Made by a program: the position numbers and the translations under genes
Shown: positions 16,658-24,292 of the stretch, in pieces
Layout: each line of letters begins with the position of its first letter
Position numbering within the stretch: the first letter of the stretch is position 1
Assembly: GCF_000980885.2 (NCBI RefSeq)
Contig: NZ_LBDA02000039.1
Location: forward strand, 1 to 64,000
Source: Streptomyces malaysiense
GTDB taxonomy: Bacteria > Actinomycetota > Actinomycetes > Streptomycetales > Streptomycetaceae
Direction: 5' to 3'
Length of the DNA: 64,000 nt
The notes under the pieces: generated by a model
What the model saw: the letters and a program-made list of their open reading frames with translations, nothing else
Database searches by the model: none
Told to the model about the DNA's origin: nothing

Positions 16658-18610
16658 TCACAGCTTCAGCGTGAACCAGGTCGTCTTGCCCTCGTCGGTC
16701 GGCCGCACCCCCCAGCCGTCGGCGAGGGTGCGGACCAGGAACAGGCCACGCCCGGACTCCTCGTCCCCGGCGGCGTGCCGGGGCTGGGGCAGCTGCGGGC
16801 TGCGGTCGCTGACCTCGACGGTGAGATCCGTGGCCGTACGGCACAGCCGCAGTCCCACCGGGCCCTCGGCGTGCTGTACCGCGTTGGTGAGGGTCTCCGA
16901 CAGCAGCAGGAGCGCGTCGTCGGCCGGTGCCGGACACTCCCACGAGGCCAGCGTCCGGCGCAGGAAGGCCCGGCCCTCGGGGACCGAGGCGGGGGCGGCG
17001 GGCAGATCGGTGGTGACGGCGGCCAGCGGCGCCGCCGGGAGCTGCGCGAACAGCAGCGTCACGTCGTCGTCATGCCCGTCGGCGTCCGGCAGCAGCTCGG
17101 CCAGCACATGGTCGGCCGTCGCCTCCAGGCTGGCGGAGTGCGGGAAGAACGTGTCCAGGACTGCGGTGAGTTCACCGAGCCGCGATTCGATGTCACTGCC
17201 CGGCGTCTCGATCAGACCGTCGGTGTACAGCACGAGCGTGGCGCCCGGCGCGATGTCGGAGCACGCCTGCTCGTACAGCACACCGCCCACCCCCAGCGGC
17301 GCGTTGACCGGCGCGGGCAGCGCCCGGACGCCCTCCCAGGGACCCACGACGAGGGTCGGCAGATGTCCGGCGGAGCACACGGTCACGGTGCCCGCGTCCG
17401 GGGCGATGACCAGATAGCAGCAGGTGACCAACTGGTCGGGCACGTCCAGGTCGCCGACCACGGTGTCCAGGGCCTGCATCAACTGGCGGGGCTGCATGCC
17501 CGTCTTGGCCAGCGCGTGCGCGGCCGAGCGCAGCTGGCCCATCACGGCGGCCGCCTCCAGCCCGCGGCCCATCACGTCGCCGATGAGGACGCCGACCCGG
17601 CCGGCGCCCAGCGGTATCAGGTCGAACCAGTCGCCGCCGACACCGGCGCCCTGGGTGGCGGGCCGGTAGCGGCTCGCGGTGTCCAGACCGGGCAGCGCGG
17701 GAGGCGTGCCCATCAGGCTGCGCTGCAGCGTGAGGGCGATGTGCCGCTGCTGCTCCAGCAGGGCCTTCAGTTCCGCCTCCGCCCGCTTGCGGTCGCTGAT
17801 GTCCCGGACGATCGCGCACGCCCCGACGACCTTGCCCGCGGTGTCCCTGGTGGGCCACAGCGTCACGTCGACGTCCAGCAGCGAGCCGTCCTTGGTGACC
17901 CGCAGGGTCTCGAAGTGCTCCACCTTCTCCCCGTGGCGCAGGCGTTCGAGCAGCGCCCAGATGTCGTCCTGGAGTTCGGTGGGGGCGAGCATGGAGACGT
18001 GCCGGCCCATGACCTCCTCGGCGGTGTAGCCGTACAGCTCGGTGGCGGCCGCGTTCCAGTACGTGATCTCACCGGCGAGTGTCTTGGCGAGGATGGCGTC
18101 CTGGGAGGACTCCACGAGCGCGGCGAGTTCGTTGATCCGGGCCTCGGCCGCCTTGCGGTCGCTGACGTCGCGCACCGCGGCGGAGACCAGCAGCCCGTCC
18201 GCCGTCTCCATCGGGCTCAGGCTGATCTCGACGGGGAACTCGCTGCCGTCCTTGCGCAGTCCGTGCAGTTCGAGCCCCGCGCCCATCGGCCGCACCTGGC
18301 GGTTGGCCGCGTAGCCGTCGCGATGCCGGGTGTGGTGGTCGCGGAAGCGGTGCGGGACGAGTAACTCGACGGGACGGCCCAGCAGTTCCTCGCGACGGTA
18401 TCCGAACAGGGCCTCGGTCTGGGCGTTGACCAGCCGGATCTCACCGGTGTCGTCGACGATCACCATGGCGTCCGGCGCCGCCTCCAGCAGTCCCCGGAAC
18501 CGCTCCTCGGCCGTCGACGGGCCGCCCTGCGCCAAGGGGGCTCCGTACCGGCACCGCTGGGGGACCGTGGGGTCCGCCGCACAGGCCGGCTCGTCCACGC
18601 AAGCATTCAT
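16658..18610 (-). CDS. PAS-PAS-PP2C(SpoIIE)-HATPase phosphatase
   Basis: This 650-aa cytosolic regulator has two PAS sensor domains at about residues 35-150 and 160-280, each ending in a DVSDRK or DISDRK boundary motif. A SpoIIE-type PP2C phosphatase follows (about 300-505) with metal-binding aspartates in GGDWFD, IGDVMGRG and DGHDDDVTLL. The C-terminal HATPase_c domain (about 520-650) has the N-box SETLTNAVQHAEG and a GRGLFLVRTLADGWG lid. This layout dephosphorylates an anti-sigma-factor antagonist and can also act as an RsbW-like anti-sigma kinase. The start is ATG 18610. It is divergent from the Usp gene, in keeping with a stress role. Confidence 0.93.
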   Translation of the reverse strand: MNACVDEPACAADPTVPQRCRYGAPLAQGGPSTAEERFRGLLEAAPDAMVIVDDTGEIRLVNAQTEALFGYRREELLGRPVELLVPHRFRDHHTRHRDGYAANRQVRPMGAGLELHGLRKDGSEFPVEISLSPMETADGLLVSAAVRDVSDRKAAEARINELAALVESSQDAILAKTLAGEITYWNAAATELYGYTAEEVMGRHVSMLAPTELQDDIWALLERLRHGEKVEHFETLRVTKDGSLLDVDVTLWPTRDTAGKVVGACAIVRDISDRKRAEAELKALLEQQRHIALTLQRSLMGTPPALPGLDTASRYRPATQGAGVGGDWFDLIPLGAGRVGVLIGDVMGRGLEAAAVMGQLRSAAHALAKTGMQPRQLMQALDTVVGDLDVPDQLVTCCYLVIAPDAGTVTVCSAGHLPTLVVGPWEGVRALPAPVNAPLGVGGVLYEQACSDIAPGATLVLYTDGLIETPGSDIESRLGELTAVLDTFFPHSASLEATADHVLAELLPDADGHDDDVTLLFAQLPAAPLAAVTTDLPAAPASVPEGRAFLRRTLASWECPAPADDALLLLSETLTNAVQHAEGPVGLRLCRTATDLTVEVSDRSPQLPQPRHAAGDEESGRGLFLVRTLADGWGVRPTDEGKTTWFTLKL

Positions 18611-18780
18611 ATCTACCCCGCCATGTCGCTCGTGATGCTACGGACATCCCAGCGCAACCAGCCTTCCACCGCCCCGACTTGTCGCGTCCTGGCCGGAACG
18701 CATCCCCACGGCGGACGAACCCGTACAGGACCGGTCCCGGTCGAGCACAAGCGGTCACCTCGGCCATGATGCCCGTCCCA

Positions 18781-18817
18781 GGGCCGGTCGGCCCCGCACA
18801 AGGGCCCTGCGGGCCCT
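18781..18817 (+). promoter_or_regulatory. Two G/C inverted repeats upstream of the Usp gene, DevR/OsdR-like
   Basis: GGGCCGGTCGGCCC occupies 18781-18794 and AGGGCCC-TGC-GGGCCCT occupies 18801-18817, some 75-110 bp before the Usp start. GGGxC...GxCCC palindromes are the general form bound by DevR/OsdR-type dormancy regulators, which often control Usp genes. The link between them (CCCCGCACAAGG) recurs at about 40,955 upstream of the SHOCT gene. Assignment to a named regulator is inference. Confidence 0.4.
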
Positions 18818-18891
18818 GCCCGTCGCGGTGCCGCCCCGAGGAGACTCGGGGCGATCCCGAACGGGGTGTCCGACAACAGGAGGTGGACGTC

Positions 18892-19761
18892 ATGTCCCGC
18901 ACCGTCACCGTGGGCCTCGACGGCTCCCCAGAGAGCCGTACCGCCGCCGAGTGGGCGGCGGGGGAGGCGCGACTGCGCGGTCTGCCGCTGCGCCTGGTGC
19001 ACGTGTGGGAGCCGGCCACGGACTCCATGGCACAGGATCCGGTCATCGGCGCGGCGACCCGGCGGCACTGGACCGAGCGGATCCCGCGCGAGACGGCCGG
19101 GGAACTGCGGCAGCGCCACCCCGGCCTGGAGGTGCTGTCCGAGCACCGCGACGGCTTCCCGGGCGAGCTGCTCGCTGCGGCCGCCGAGGAGTCCGAGCTG
19201 CTGGTGCTGGGTTCGCGGGGTCTCGGCCGGGTCGGCGGCTACCTCGTCGGCTCCGTCGGCTTCTCGGTGGTCGCGCGGGCCGGTCGCCCGGTGGTCCTCG
19301 TGCGGTCCGGCTGGAAGCCCGACGGCGACGCCGCCCAGGGCCCGGTCGTCCTCGGCGTCGACACCACCGCGCCGGACGACACGGTGTTCGCGTTCGCCTT
19401 CGAGGAGGCCGAGCGGCGCGGAACGTCGGTACGGGCCGTGCGCACCTGGTCCATGCCCCCTTATTACGTCTACGGATTCGCCGCCGACCCCACCTTCGAC
19501 CAGGAGTGGTCGCTCCAGGAGAAGGCCGCGCTCACCGAGGTGCTCAAGCCGTGGCGGCAGAAGTACCCCGACGTCGAGGTCACCGAGGAGTGCGGGTACG
19601 GGAGCGCCGCCCTGCGACTGGTCGAGGCGTCGCAGGGTGCCGCACTCGTGGTCGTCGGCCGGCGCCGCCGCCCGGCCTCGTTCGGCGCGCACATCGGTCC
19701 GGTGGCGCACGCGGTGCTGCACCACGCGACGGCGCCGGTGGCGGTCGTGCCCCACGGCTGA
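18892..19761 (+). CDS. Tandem universal stress protein
   Basis: This 289-aa protein contains two UspA domains (residues about 1-140 and 150-289). The first starts VTVGLDGSPESRTAAEWA and has the ATP-binding VLGSRGLGRVGGYLVGSVGF; the second starts VVLGVDTTAPDDTVFAFAF and ends VVVGRRRRPASFGAHIGPVA. The first has the G-x2-G-x9-G-S motif of ATP-binding Usp proteins; in the second it is degenerate. AGGAGG lies about eight bases before the ATG. Two G/C palindromes upstream suggest dormancy or redox control. The neighbours are a PAS phosphatase and an HPF-like protein, consistent with stress physiology. Confidence 0.95.
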   Translation: MSRTVTVGLDGSPESRTAAEWAAGEARLRGLPLRLVHVWEPATDSMAQDPVIGAATRRHWTERIPRETAGELRQRHPGLEVLSEHRDGFPGELLAAAAEESELLVLGSRGLGRVGGYLVGSVGFSVVARAGRPVVLVRSGWKPDGDAAQGPVVLGVDTTAPDDTVFAFAFEEAERRGTSVRAVRTWSMPPYYVYGFAADPTFDQEWSLQEKAALTEVLKPWRQKYPDVEVTEECGYGSAALRLVEASQGAALVVVGRRRRPASFGAHIGPVAHAVLHHATAPVAVVPHG

Positions 19762-19784
19762 GGACGTGGGACGGAAACGGCGGC

Positions 19785-19816
19785 GCGCCCCACCCGGGTC
19801 GGTCCGGGTGGGGCGC
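19785..19816. terminator. Strong hairpin downstream of the Usp gene
   Basis: Perfect 13-bp stem (19785-19797 with 19804-19816) and a six-base loop, 24 bp after the Usp stop. It lies between converging genes. No T-tract follows, as is usual in this genus. Confidence 0.7.
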
Positions 19817-19904
19817 TCGGGGTCCGGGGGCGCCGCGTCGCCGGCCGGGCCCGGCCCGAGTACCCCATCGCCTGGGCGTCTTGAGGGCCTGACGGGCCGG
19901 CGGC

Positions 19905-19949
19905 GGGGCGCCGCGTCGTACCGGTCGGGCCGGTACGACGCGGCGCCCC
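19905..19949. terminator. Twenty-bp perfect hairpin between convergent genes
   Basis: Arms 19905-19924 and 19930-19949 match perfectly, with a five-base loop TCGGG. It lies 50 bp beyond the end of the HPF-like gene on the minus strand and probably works as a bidirectional terminator together with the hairpin at 19785. Confidence 0.7.
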
Positions 19950-19998
19950 CGGACTCTCCCGTCGGTGAACGGGCGGCGCGCTCCGGCCTATCGGCCGT

Positions 19999-20388
19999 TC
20001 ACGACGCCCCGCCGCCCCGCCACGGCGGCGGCGTCGCCGTCCCGCGGGCGCGGTGCGCGCGGTGGGCGACCCGGTCGGTGCGGCCGCGCAGACGGTCCTG
20101 GAGGCGGTCGGCGAGCTCACGGGCGCTGCGCTCCCGGGCGTGGACGACGACGAGGTAGTGGCCCACCCGGATCTCGGCGGCGGCGGTCCAGGGCTGCCCC
20201 TCCTGACCGGCGGCCGCCCTGACGACCCGGATCTCGCCGCTCACGGGCGGCAGGCCCGGCCGGCCGAGCACGGCGTCCGTCTTCTCCCGCAGATAGGCGA
20301 GTTCCTCCTCGGACATCCCGCTGTCGGCCCGGACGCGGACGGCGACGGCGGTCTCGGGGGCGCGGACGCCGGTGTGCCTGGCGGTCAT
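19999..20388 (-). CDS. Short HPF/RaiA-like protein
   Basis: This 129-aa protein has a core resembling the N-terminal domain of ribosome hibernation-promoting factors. It contains VAVRVRADSGMSEEELAYLR, a helix, paired strands SGEIRVVRAA and WTAAAEIRVGHYLVVVHARE, and a second helix SARELADRLQDRLRGRTDRV. It lacks the long C-terminal dimerisation domain of the main Streptomyces HPF. ATG 20388 is preceded by AAGGAG at eight bases; GTG 20397 sits too close to that site. Next to a Usp gene, a role in ribosome protection under stress is plausible, but homology is weak and an RNA- or protein-binding role cannot be excluded. Confidence 0.7.
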   Translation of the reverse strand: MTARHTGVRAPETAVAVRVRADSGMSEEELAYLREKTDAVLGRPGLPPVSGEIRVVRAAAGQEGQPWTAAAEIRVGHYLVVVHARERSARELADRLQDRLRGRTDRVAHRAHRARGTATPPPWRGGGAS

Positions 20389-20645
20389 GTGCTCCACTCC
20401 TTCTGATCGTTGCGGGCTGATCGCTCGGTGCAGCGCACCCAGCGTCTCCCGCGCGCCGTCCTCGCCCCCAGGGCCGGCCGACCCGGGGACCGGGGCCGGT
20501 GGTCCCGCCCTCGGACCCGCGTTCCGGAGCCGGCCGGCTTCCCGTGGACCGGAACGAGCGGGCGGCCGTGCCCGTGTGAGCCCTGTACGCGCCCCCGCGT
20601 GCGCGAGCAGACTGCTCTCCCCCCGAGGAAGGCAGGTCGGTCGCC

Positions 20646-21362
20646 ATGCTGTTGCGTCTGCCCACGTCCGTGTCCGAAGCGCAGGAGTGCCTCGCCGAGG
20701 GGGCCGTCCCGGTCGGCGGGGCGACGCTGGTGTGGGCCACCTGGCAGCGCGAGGGATTCCCCGAACTGGCCATGTCCCTGAGGCGGTTGCCGCAGGCCAA
20801 CGTCATCGGCCCCGAGACGCTGGGCGCCGCCGTGCTGCTCGGGCGGATCGACGGCCGGGTGCCGGACGTCCTGCGCTTCGCGGCCGGCACGGTGGGCACC
20901 GGGGCGGTCCGCCGCACGGCGACGGTCGGCGGCAACCTCGTGGGCAGCACGCTGCGCTGCCTGCTGCCGGCCGCGCTGGTCCTCGGCGCGCGGGCCACGG
21001 TGCTGGAGTCCGACGGCGTCCGCGAGACGGACCTGGCCGAAGTCGTCGCGAAACGGCCCCTGTTGCTCAGCCTCCGCTGGTCCGCCCCGATCGCCTGCGC
21101 CTACCGCAAACTCCCCGCCGACGCGGGCGGCCCGCCGCCCCTCGTCGTGGCCTCGGCCCTGCACGCGGGCGACGGCGCGGGGTGCGGCGTCCGGGTCGCC
21201 GTACGGGACGGTTACGAGGTGCTCGCGGGCGCCGCCGTGCGAAGCGCCGACCCCGAGGAGACCCTCGGGTCCCTGCGCGCGACCGCCCTCGGCGAACTGC
21301 CCGCCGCCGCGTGGGCGGTGGTGCGTCCTCAGGTGCTCGACCTGCTGGCGCGCGGGCGGTGA
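20646..21362 (+). CDS. CoxM-like FAD-binding subunit, molybdopterin dehydrogenase family
   Basis: This 238-aa protein resembles the FAD subunit of xanthine dehydrogenase or CO dehydrogenase. It has an N-terminal PVGGATLVWATWQREG in place of the usual AGGTDLxxxM FAD loop, the ATVGGNLVGSTLRCLLPAAL motif typical of the family (T-x-G-G-N), and a C-terminal CO_deh_flav_C-like part. GGAAGG lies upstream of the ATG at rather long spacing. The usual molybdenum-binding and 2Fe-2S subunits are not adjacent, so it is an orphan. It may supply a distant complex or be a remnant of a lost operon. Confidence 0.8.
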   Translation: MLLRLPTSVSEAQECLAEGAVPVGGATLVWATWQREGFPELAMSLRRLPQANVIGPETLGAAVLLGRIDGRVPDVLRFAAGTVGTGAVRRTATVGGNLVGSTLRCLLPAALVLGARATVLESDGVRETDLAEVVAKRPLLLSLRWSAPIACAYRKLPADAGGPPPLVVASALHAGDGAGCGVRVAVRDGYEVLAGAAVRSADPEETLGSLRATALGELPAAAWAVVRPQVLDLLARGR

Positions 21363-21475
21363 TCCGCCGGGCGCCCCCGGCCGCGCACCGGGGCGCCCAC
21401 CGGGCGCTCGCGGCGGGCCGGGGGCGCGAGCGGCCCGCCGGCCGGGGCCTCTTGGCCGGTCTTTGCGGATGTCGG

Positions 21476-21847
21476 TCAGTCTCCGTGGACGGTGAGCCGG
21501 TATCCCTCGGGTCCGGTGAAGGAGAAGGACGGGCCGAACGGGGTCGGCTGGAGCGGGGTGACGTCGTCCGTACCCGCCGCGACGAGTCGCTCGCGCAGTG
21601 CCGGGGCGTCGGTGGTGCGCAGCCACAGGGCGACACCGAGGCCGGGGCGGCCGGTGCCGTCCAGATCGACGCCGGGCAGCGGCTCGCGGACGGCGAACGG
21701 GATCGTGCCGGTGGCGAAGACGACCGCGTTCGGCGGTGCGCCCGGTGCGCGCCGCAGCCCGAGCCGCTCCTCGAAGAACGCGGCCGCGGCCGGTACGTCC
21801 CTCACCTGGAGGGCGATGAAATCAGGGCCTTCGACGGTGGCGGTCAT
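21476..21847 (-). CDS. VOC family protein
   Basis: This 123-aa vicinal-oxygen-chelate fold protein (glyoxalase/bleomycin-resistance superfamily) has paired beta-alpha-beta-beta-beta units: DFIALQVRDVPAAAAFFEER with LGLRR, then LGVALWLRTTDAPALRERLV and FSFTGPEGYRLTVHGD. Metal ligands may include Glu in the last strand region, but they are not complete. GGAG lies five bases before the ATG. A TTGACA-17-TACTGT promoter precedes it and is overlapped by two palindromes shared with the divergent MarR gene. The protein may detoxify the ligand sensed by MarR. The substrate is unknown. Confidence 0.85.
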   Translation of the reverse strand: MTATVEGPDFIALQVRDVPAAAAFFEERLGLRRAPGAPPNAVVFATGTIPFAVREPLPGVDLDGTGRPGLGVALWLRTTDAPALRERLVAAGTDDVTPLQPTPFGPSFSFTGPEGYRLTVHGD

Positions 21848-21880
21848 GGTGACTCCAAAGGGTGGTCGGTCGGCATGCGT

Positions 21881-21898
21881 ATGTCAGTACTTTGACAT
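21881..21898. promoter_or_regulatory. MarR operator 1, ATGTCA-N6-TGACAT
   Basis: Inverted repeat with perfect 6-bp arms in the VOC/MarR intergenic region, around the predicted transcription start of the VOC gene. An identical-arm copy lies 44 bp away. It is probably the binding site of the divergent MarR protein. Confidence 0.65.
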
Positions 21899-21902
21899 GT
21901 GG

Positions 21903-21931
21903 ACAGTAGGGTCCGGCTCCTCGTATGTCAA
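21903..21931 (-). promoter_or_regulatory. Promoter of the VOC gene
   Basis: On the minus strand, TTGACA (21931-21926), a 17-base spacer and TACTGT (21908-21903) form a good vegetative-type promoter. The -35 overlaps operator 2. Transcription would start near 21897, inside operator 1. Confidence 0.55.
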
Positions 21932-21942
21932 AATGCTGACAT
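21925..21942. promoter_or_regulatory. MarR operator 2, ATGTCA-N6-TGACAT, overlapping the marR start codon
   Basis: Second copy of the 18-bp site; its last two bases are the first two of the MarR ATG (21941). It also covers the -35 of the VOC promoter and the CAAAAT -10 of the MarR gene, so binding should block both directions. Confidence 0.65.
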
Positions 21943-22402
21943 GGAAGATCGAGCGCCCGTCCCCGCGCCCCATCCGGCGCGGGACGTCACCGAGCACGTG
22001 GGATACCGCCTCAAGAAGGCCTCGGCCGCGCTGCGCGGAGCCATGGACAAGGCGCTGCGCGACCACGGTCTCACCGTCCCGCAGTACTCCTGCCTGGAAC
22101 TCCTCGACGAACGGCCCGGCTTGTCCAATGCCGATCTCGCCCGCGGCACCTTCGTCACCCGGCAGTCGGCCAACGTCGTCCTGCGCGGCCTGAAGGAAGC
22201 CGGCCTGATCACTCAGGCGACCAGCACCGACCACGGCCGGGCCCTGCCCGTCCACCTCACGGCGGCCGGGCAGCGGCGGCTGCGGGCCGCGCGCGGCGCC
22301 GTGTACGCCATCGAGGAGCGCATGATCGAGAACATCCCGGCGCGTCGGCTGGCGGCGCTCCTGGCCGACCTCGACACGATGACCGCGGCCCTGGAGGCCT
22401 GA
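21941..22402 (+). CDS. MarR family transcriptional regulator
   Basis: This 153-aa winged-helix regulator has a dimerisation helix (VGYRLKKASAALRGAMDKAL), recognition region LSNADLARGTFVTRQSANVV, wing STDHGRALPVHLTAAGQRRL and a C-terminal dimer helix. ATG 21941 is chosen because CAAAAT at 21929-21934 lies six bases upstream (leaderless) and an operator overlaps the start; ATG 21899 would put the operators inside the coding region. It is divergent from the VOC gene and probably represses both through twin ATGTCA-N6-TGACAT sites. The ligand is unknown. Confidence 0.9.
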   Translation: MEDRAPVPAPHPARDVTEHVGYRLKKASAALRGAMDKALRDHGLTVPQYSCLELLDERPGLSNADLARGTFVTRQSANVVLRGLKEAGLITQATSTDHGRALPVHLTAAGQRRLRAARGAVYAIEERMIENIPARRLAALLADLDTMTAALEA

Positions 22403-22427
22403 CCGCCCGGGAACGGTCGCGGCGCGT

Positions 22428-23318
22428 TCAGCTCCCGCCGGTGGCGGCTGTGCCGTAGGCGGCGCGCCAGGTGGCCGGCGGGGTGGCGGTCTGGCGGCGG
22501 AAGAACGTGCTGAAGTTGCCGGCGTCGCGGAAGCCGAGCCGCCGGGCGCAGCCCGCGACCGGCAGGTCGGTGTGGGCGAGGAGCCGCTGGGCCTCCAGCA
22601 GGACGCGCTGGTCGAGGAAGGTCTTGGCGCCCGTGCCGGTGGCGGCGCGGGTGGCCCGGGTGAGGGTGCGCACGTCGTAGCCCAGCGCACGGGCGTAGTC
22701 CGCCACCCTGTGCCACTCGGTGAAACGCTCCTCGACGGCCGCCCGGTACGCGTGGAAGACGTCCGCGCGGTGGTCTGCGGCCGGGGCCGCGCCGGTGCGG
22801 GCGGGCGGGTCGGGAAGCGCCCGCAGGACCAGTGCCGCCAGCAGGTGGGAGAGCAGCGCGGGGGACCCCAGGCGGGGGTCGCGCGCGGACGCCTCGTGTT
22901 CCCGGCCCAGGTGTTCGGCTGCCAGCAGCGCGAGGGGCAGCCGCTGCCGGTCCAGCTGCCAGCACGCCGGGGCGGCGGCCTCCGCCGCGGTGAATCCGGC
23001 GAGGAAGCCGGGCCGGAAGAGGATCAGCGGGCCGTCGCAGGAATCGACGTCGCTCCAGCGGTGCACCATGCCGGGCCGGATCCACACGACGCTGCCCCGC
23101 GCCAGCCGGTGGGCGCGGAAGTCGGCCTCGTGGCCGCCGGTGCCGGAGGCGATCAGGGCGAGGACGTGGAAGCCGGGGCGCTGGGGGAGCACGCGGCGGC
23201 GCCGGCCGTCCATGCGGCGCAGCCCGGCGAAGTCGATGACCTCCACACCGTGGACCGAGCCGACGCCGGGGAGATAGCGCAGCTGCCGTACGGCACCGTG
23301 TCCGCTTTCCACAAGCAC
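22428..23318 (-). CDS. AraC family transcriptional regulator
   Basis: This 296-aa protein has a cupin-like N-terminal sensor (FHVLALIASGTGGHEADFRA, GSVVWIRPGMVHRWSDVDSC) and a C-terminal double HTH: VADYARALGYDVRTLTRATR and LPVAGCARRLGFRDAGNFST followed by FFRRQTATPPATWR. This is the standard AraC/XylS layout. GTG 23318 is chosen because AAAGGA lies five bases upstream; the longer frame starting at 23333 has no ribosome site. It is divergent from the alpha/beta hydrolase gene (140-bp gap), which is its likely target. Confidence 0.9.
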   Translation of the reverse strand: MLVESGHGAVRQLRYLPGVGSVHGVEVIDFAGLRRMDGRRRRVLPQRPGFHVLALIASGTGGHEADFRAHRLARGSVVWIRPGMVHRWSDVDSCDGPLILFRPGFLAGFTAAEAAAPACWQLDRQRLPLALLAAEHLGREHEASARDPRLGSPALLSHLLAALVLRALPDPPARTGAAPAADHRADVFHAYRAAVEERFTEWHRVADYARALGYDVRTLTRATRAATGTGAKTFLDQRVLLEAQRLLAHTDLPVAGCARRLGFRDAGNFSTFFRRQTATPPATWRAAYGTAATGGS

Positions 23319-23458
23319 CGGGTTCCTTTCCACCAGGCAGCGGAGCTCACCGGCCGTACGGTCGAAGCGCGCCTGGTCAGCAGGTCAGGCTACTTGTTCG
23401 AGGCTTCGGCCGCGCGCTGCCGGTCGGCTCACGCGGCCGGGCGAGAGGGAGGACGACG

Positions 23459-24292
23459 ATGGAGAACACAATTGCGGTGGCGGTGCCGGGAGGGTCCCTG
23501 GAGGTACGGGTCGGGGGCCGGGGCGGCGCCGGACCGGCGCTGGTGTTCGTCCACTACTGGGGCGGCAGCGCCGGCACCTGGGACGAGGTGATCGGCCGCC
23601 TTCCGCCCGGTCGGCCGACGGTCCGCTTCGACCAGCGCGGCTGGGGCGTCTCCCGGGAGCTTCCAGGGCCCTACCACCTGGACCGGCTCGCCGACGATCT
23701 CGCGTGCGTGGTGGACGTGTGCGTACCGGGTCCGTTCGTCCTCGTCGGACACTCGATGGGCGGCAAGGTGAGCCAGCTCCTCGCCGCCCGCGGGCCGGCC
23801 GGACTGCGAGGAGTGGTCCTCGTCGCGCCCGCACCGCCCGAGCCGCCGGCCTCGGTGACGGAGGAGTACCGGCGGGGGCTGTCCCACGCGTACGACACGC
23901 CCGAGTCCGCGGGGCACGTCCTCGACCACGTCCTGACCGCCGCGCCGCTGCCCGCGGGGGCGCGCGCCGCCGCGGCGCGTGACAGCCTCGCCGCCGGGGC
24001 CGAGGCGCGGCGGGAGTGGCCGCTGCGCGGCATCGCGCGGGACATCACCCGCGCCGTGCGCGGCATCGCGGTCCCGGTGACCGTCCTGACCGGGGCGGAC
24101 GACGTGGTGGAACCGCCGGACGTCCTGCGCGAGCACCTCCTGCCGCACATCCCGCACGCGACCCTCACCACCGTCCCCGCCGCCGGCCATCTCCTCCCCC
24201 TGGAGGCCCCCGGCGCCGTGGCGGCCGCCCTCGGCGACTTTCTCGCACCCCTGCGTCCGGGTGGCGCGGGGGGCAGGGGCACGGGTGGCTAG
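23459..24292 (+). CDS. Alpha/beta hydrolase
   Basis: This 277-aa protein has the canonical triad: nucleophile Ser in VGHSMGGK (near residue 98), Asp in LTGADDVVEP and His in AAGHLLPLE. The oxyanion loop is HYWGGSAGTW, in place of the common HGxPG. GGGAGG precedes the ATG at good spacing. Family members include esterases, lactonases, haloperoxidase-like proteins and epoxide hydrolases; the substrate is not readable. It is probably controlled by the divergent AraC regulator. Its TAG stop overlaps that of the convergent SpoIIE gene within one CTAG. Confidence 0.9.
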   Translation: MENTIAVAVPGGSLEVRVGGRGGAGPALVFVHYWGGSAGTWDEVIGRLPPGRPTVRFDQRGWGVSRELPGPYHLDRLADDLACVVDVCVPGPFVLVGHSMGGKVSQLLAARGPAGLRGVVLVAPAPPEPPASVTEEYRRGLSHAYDTPESAGHVLDHVLTAAPLPAGARAAAARDSLAAGAEARREWPLRGIARDITRAVRGIAVPVTVLTGADDVVEPPDVLREHLLPHIPHATLTTVPAAGHLLPLEAPGAVAAALGDFLAPLRPGGAGGRGTGG

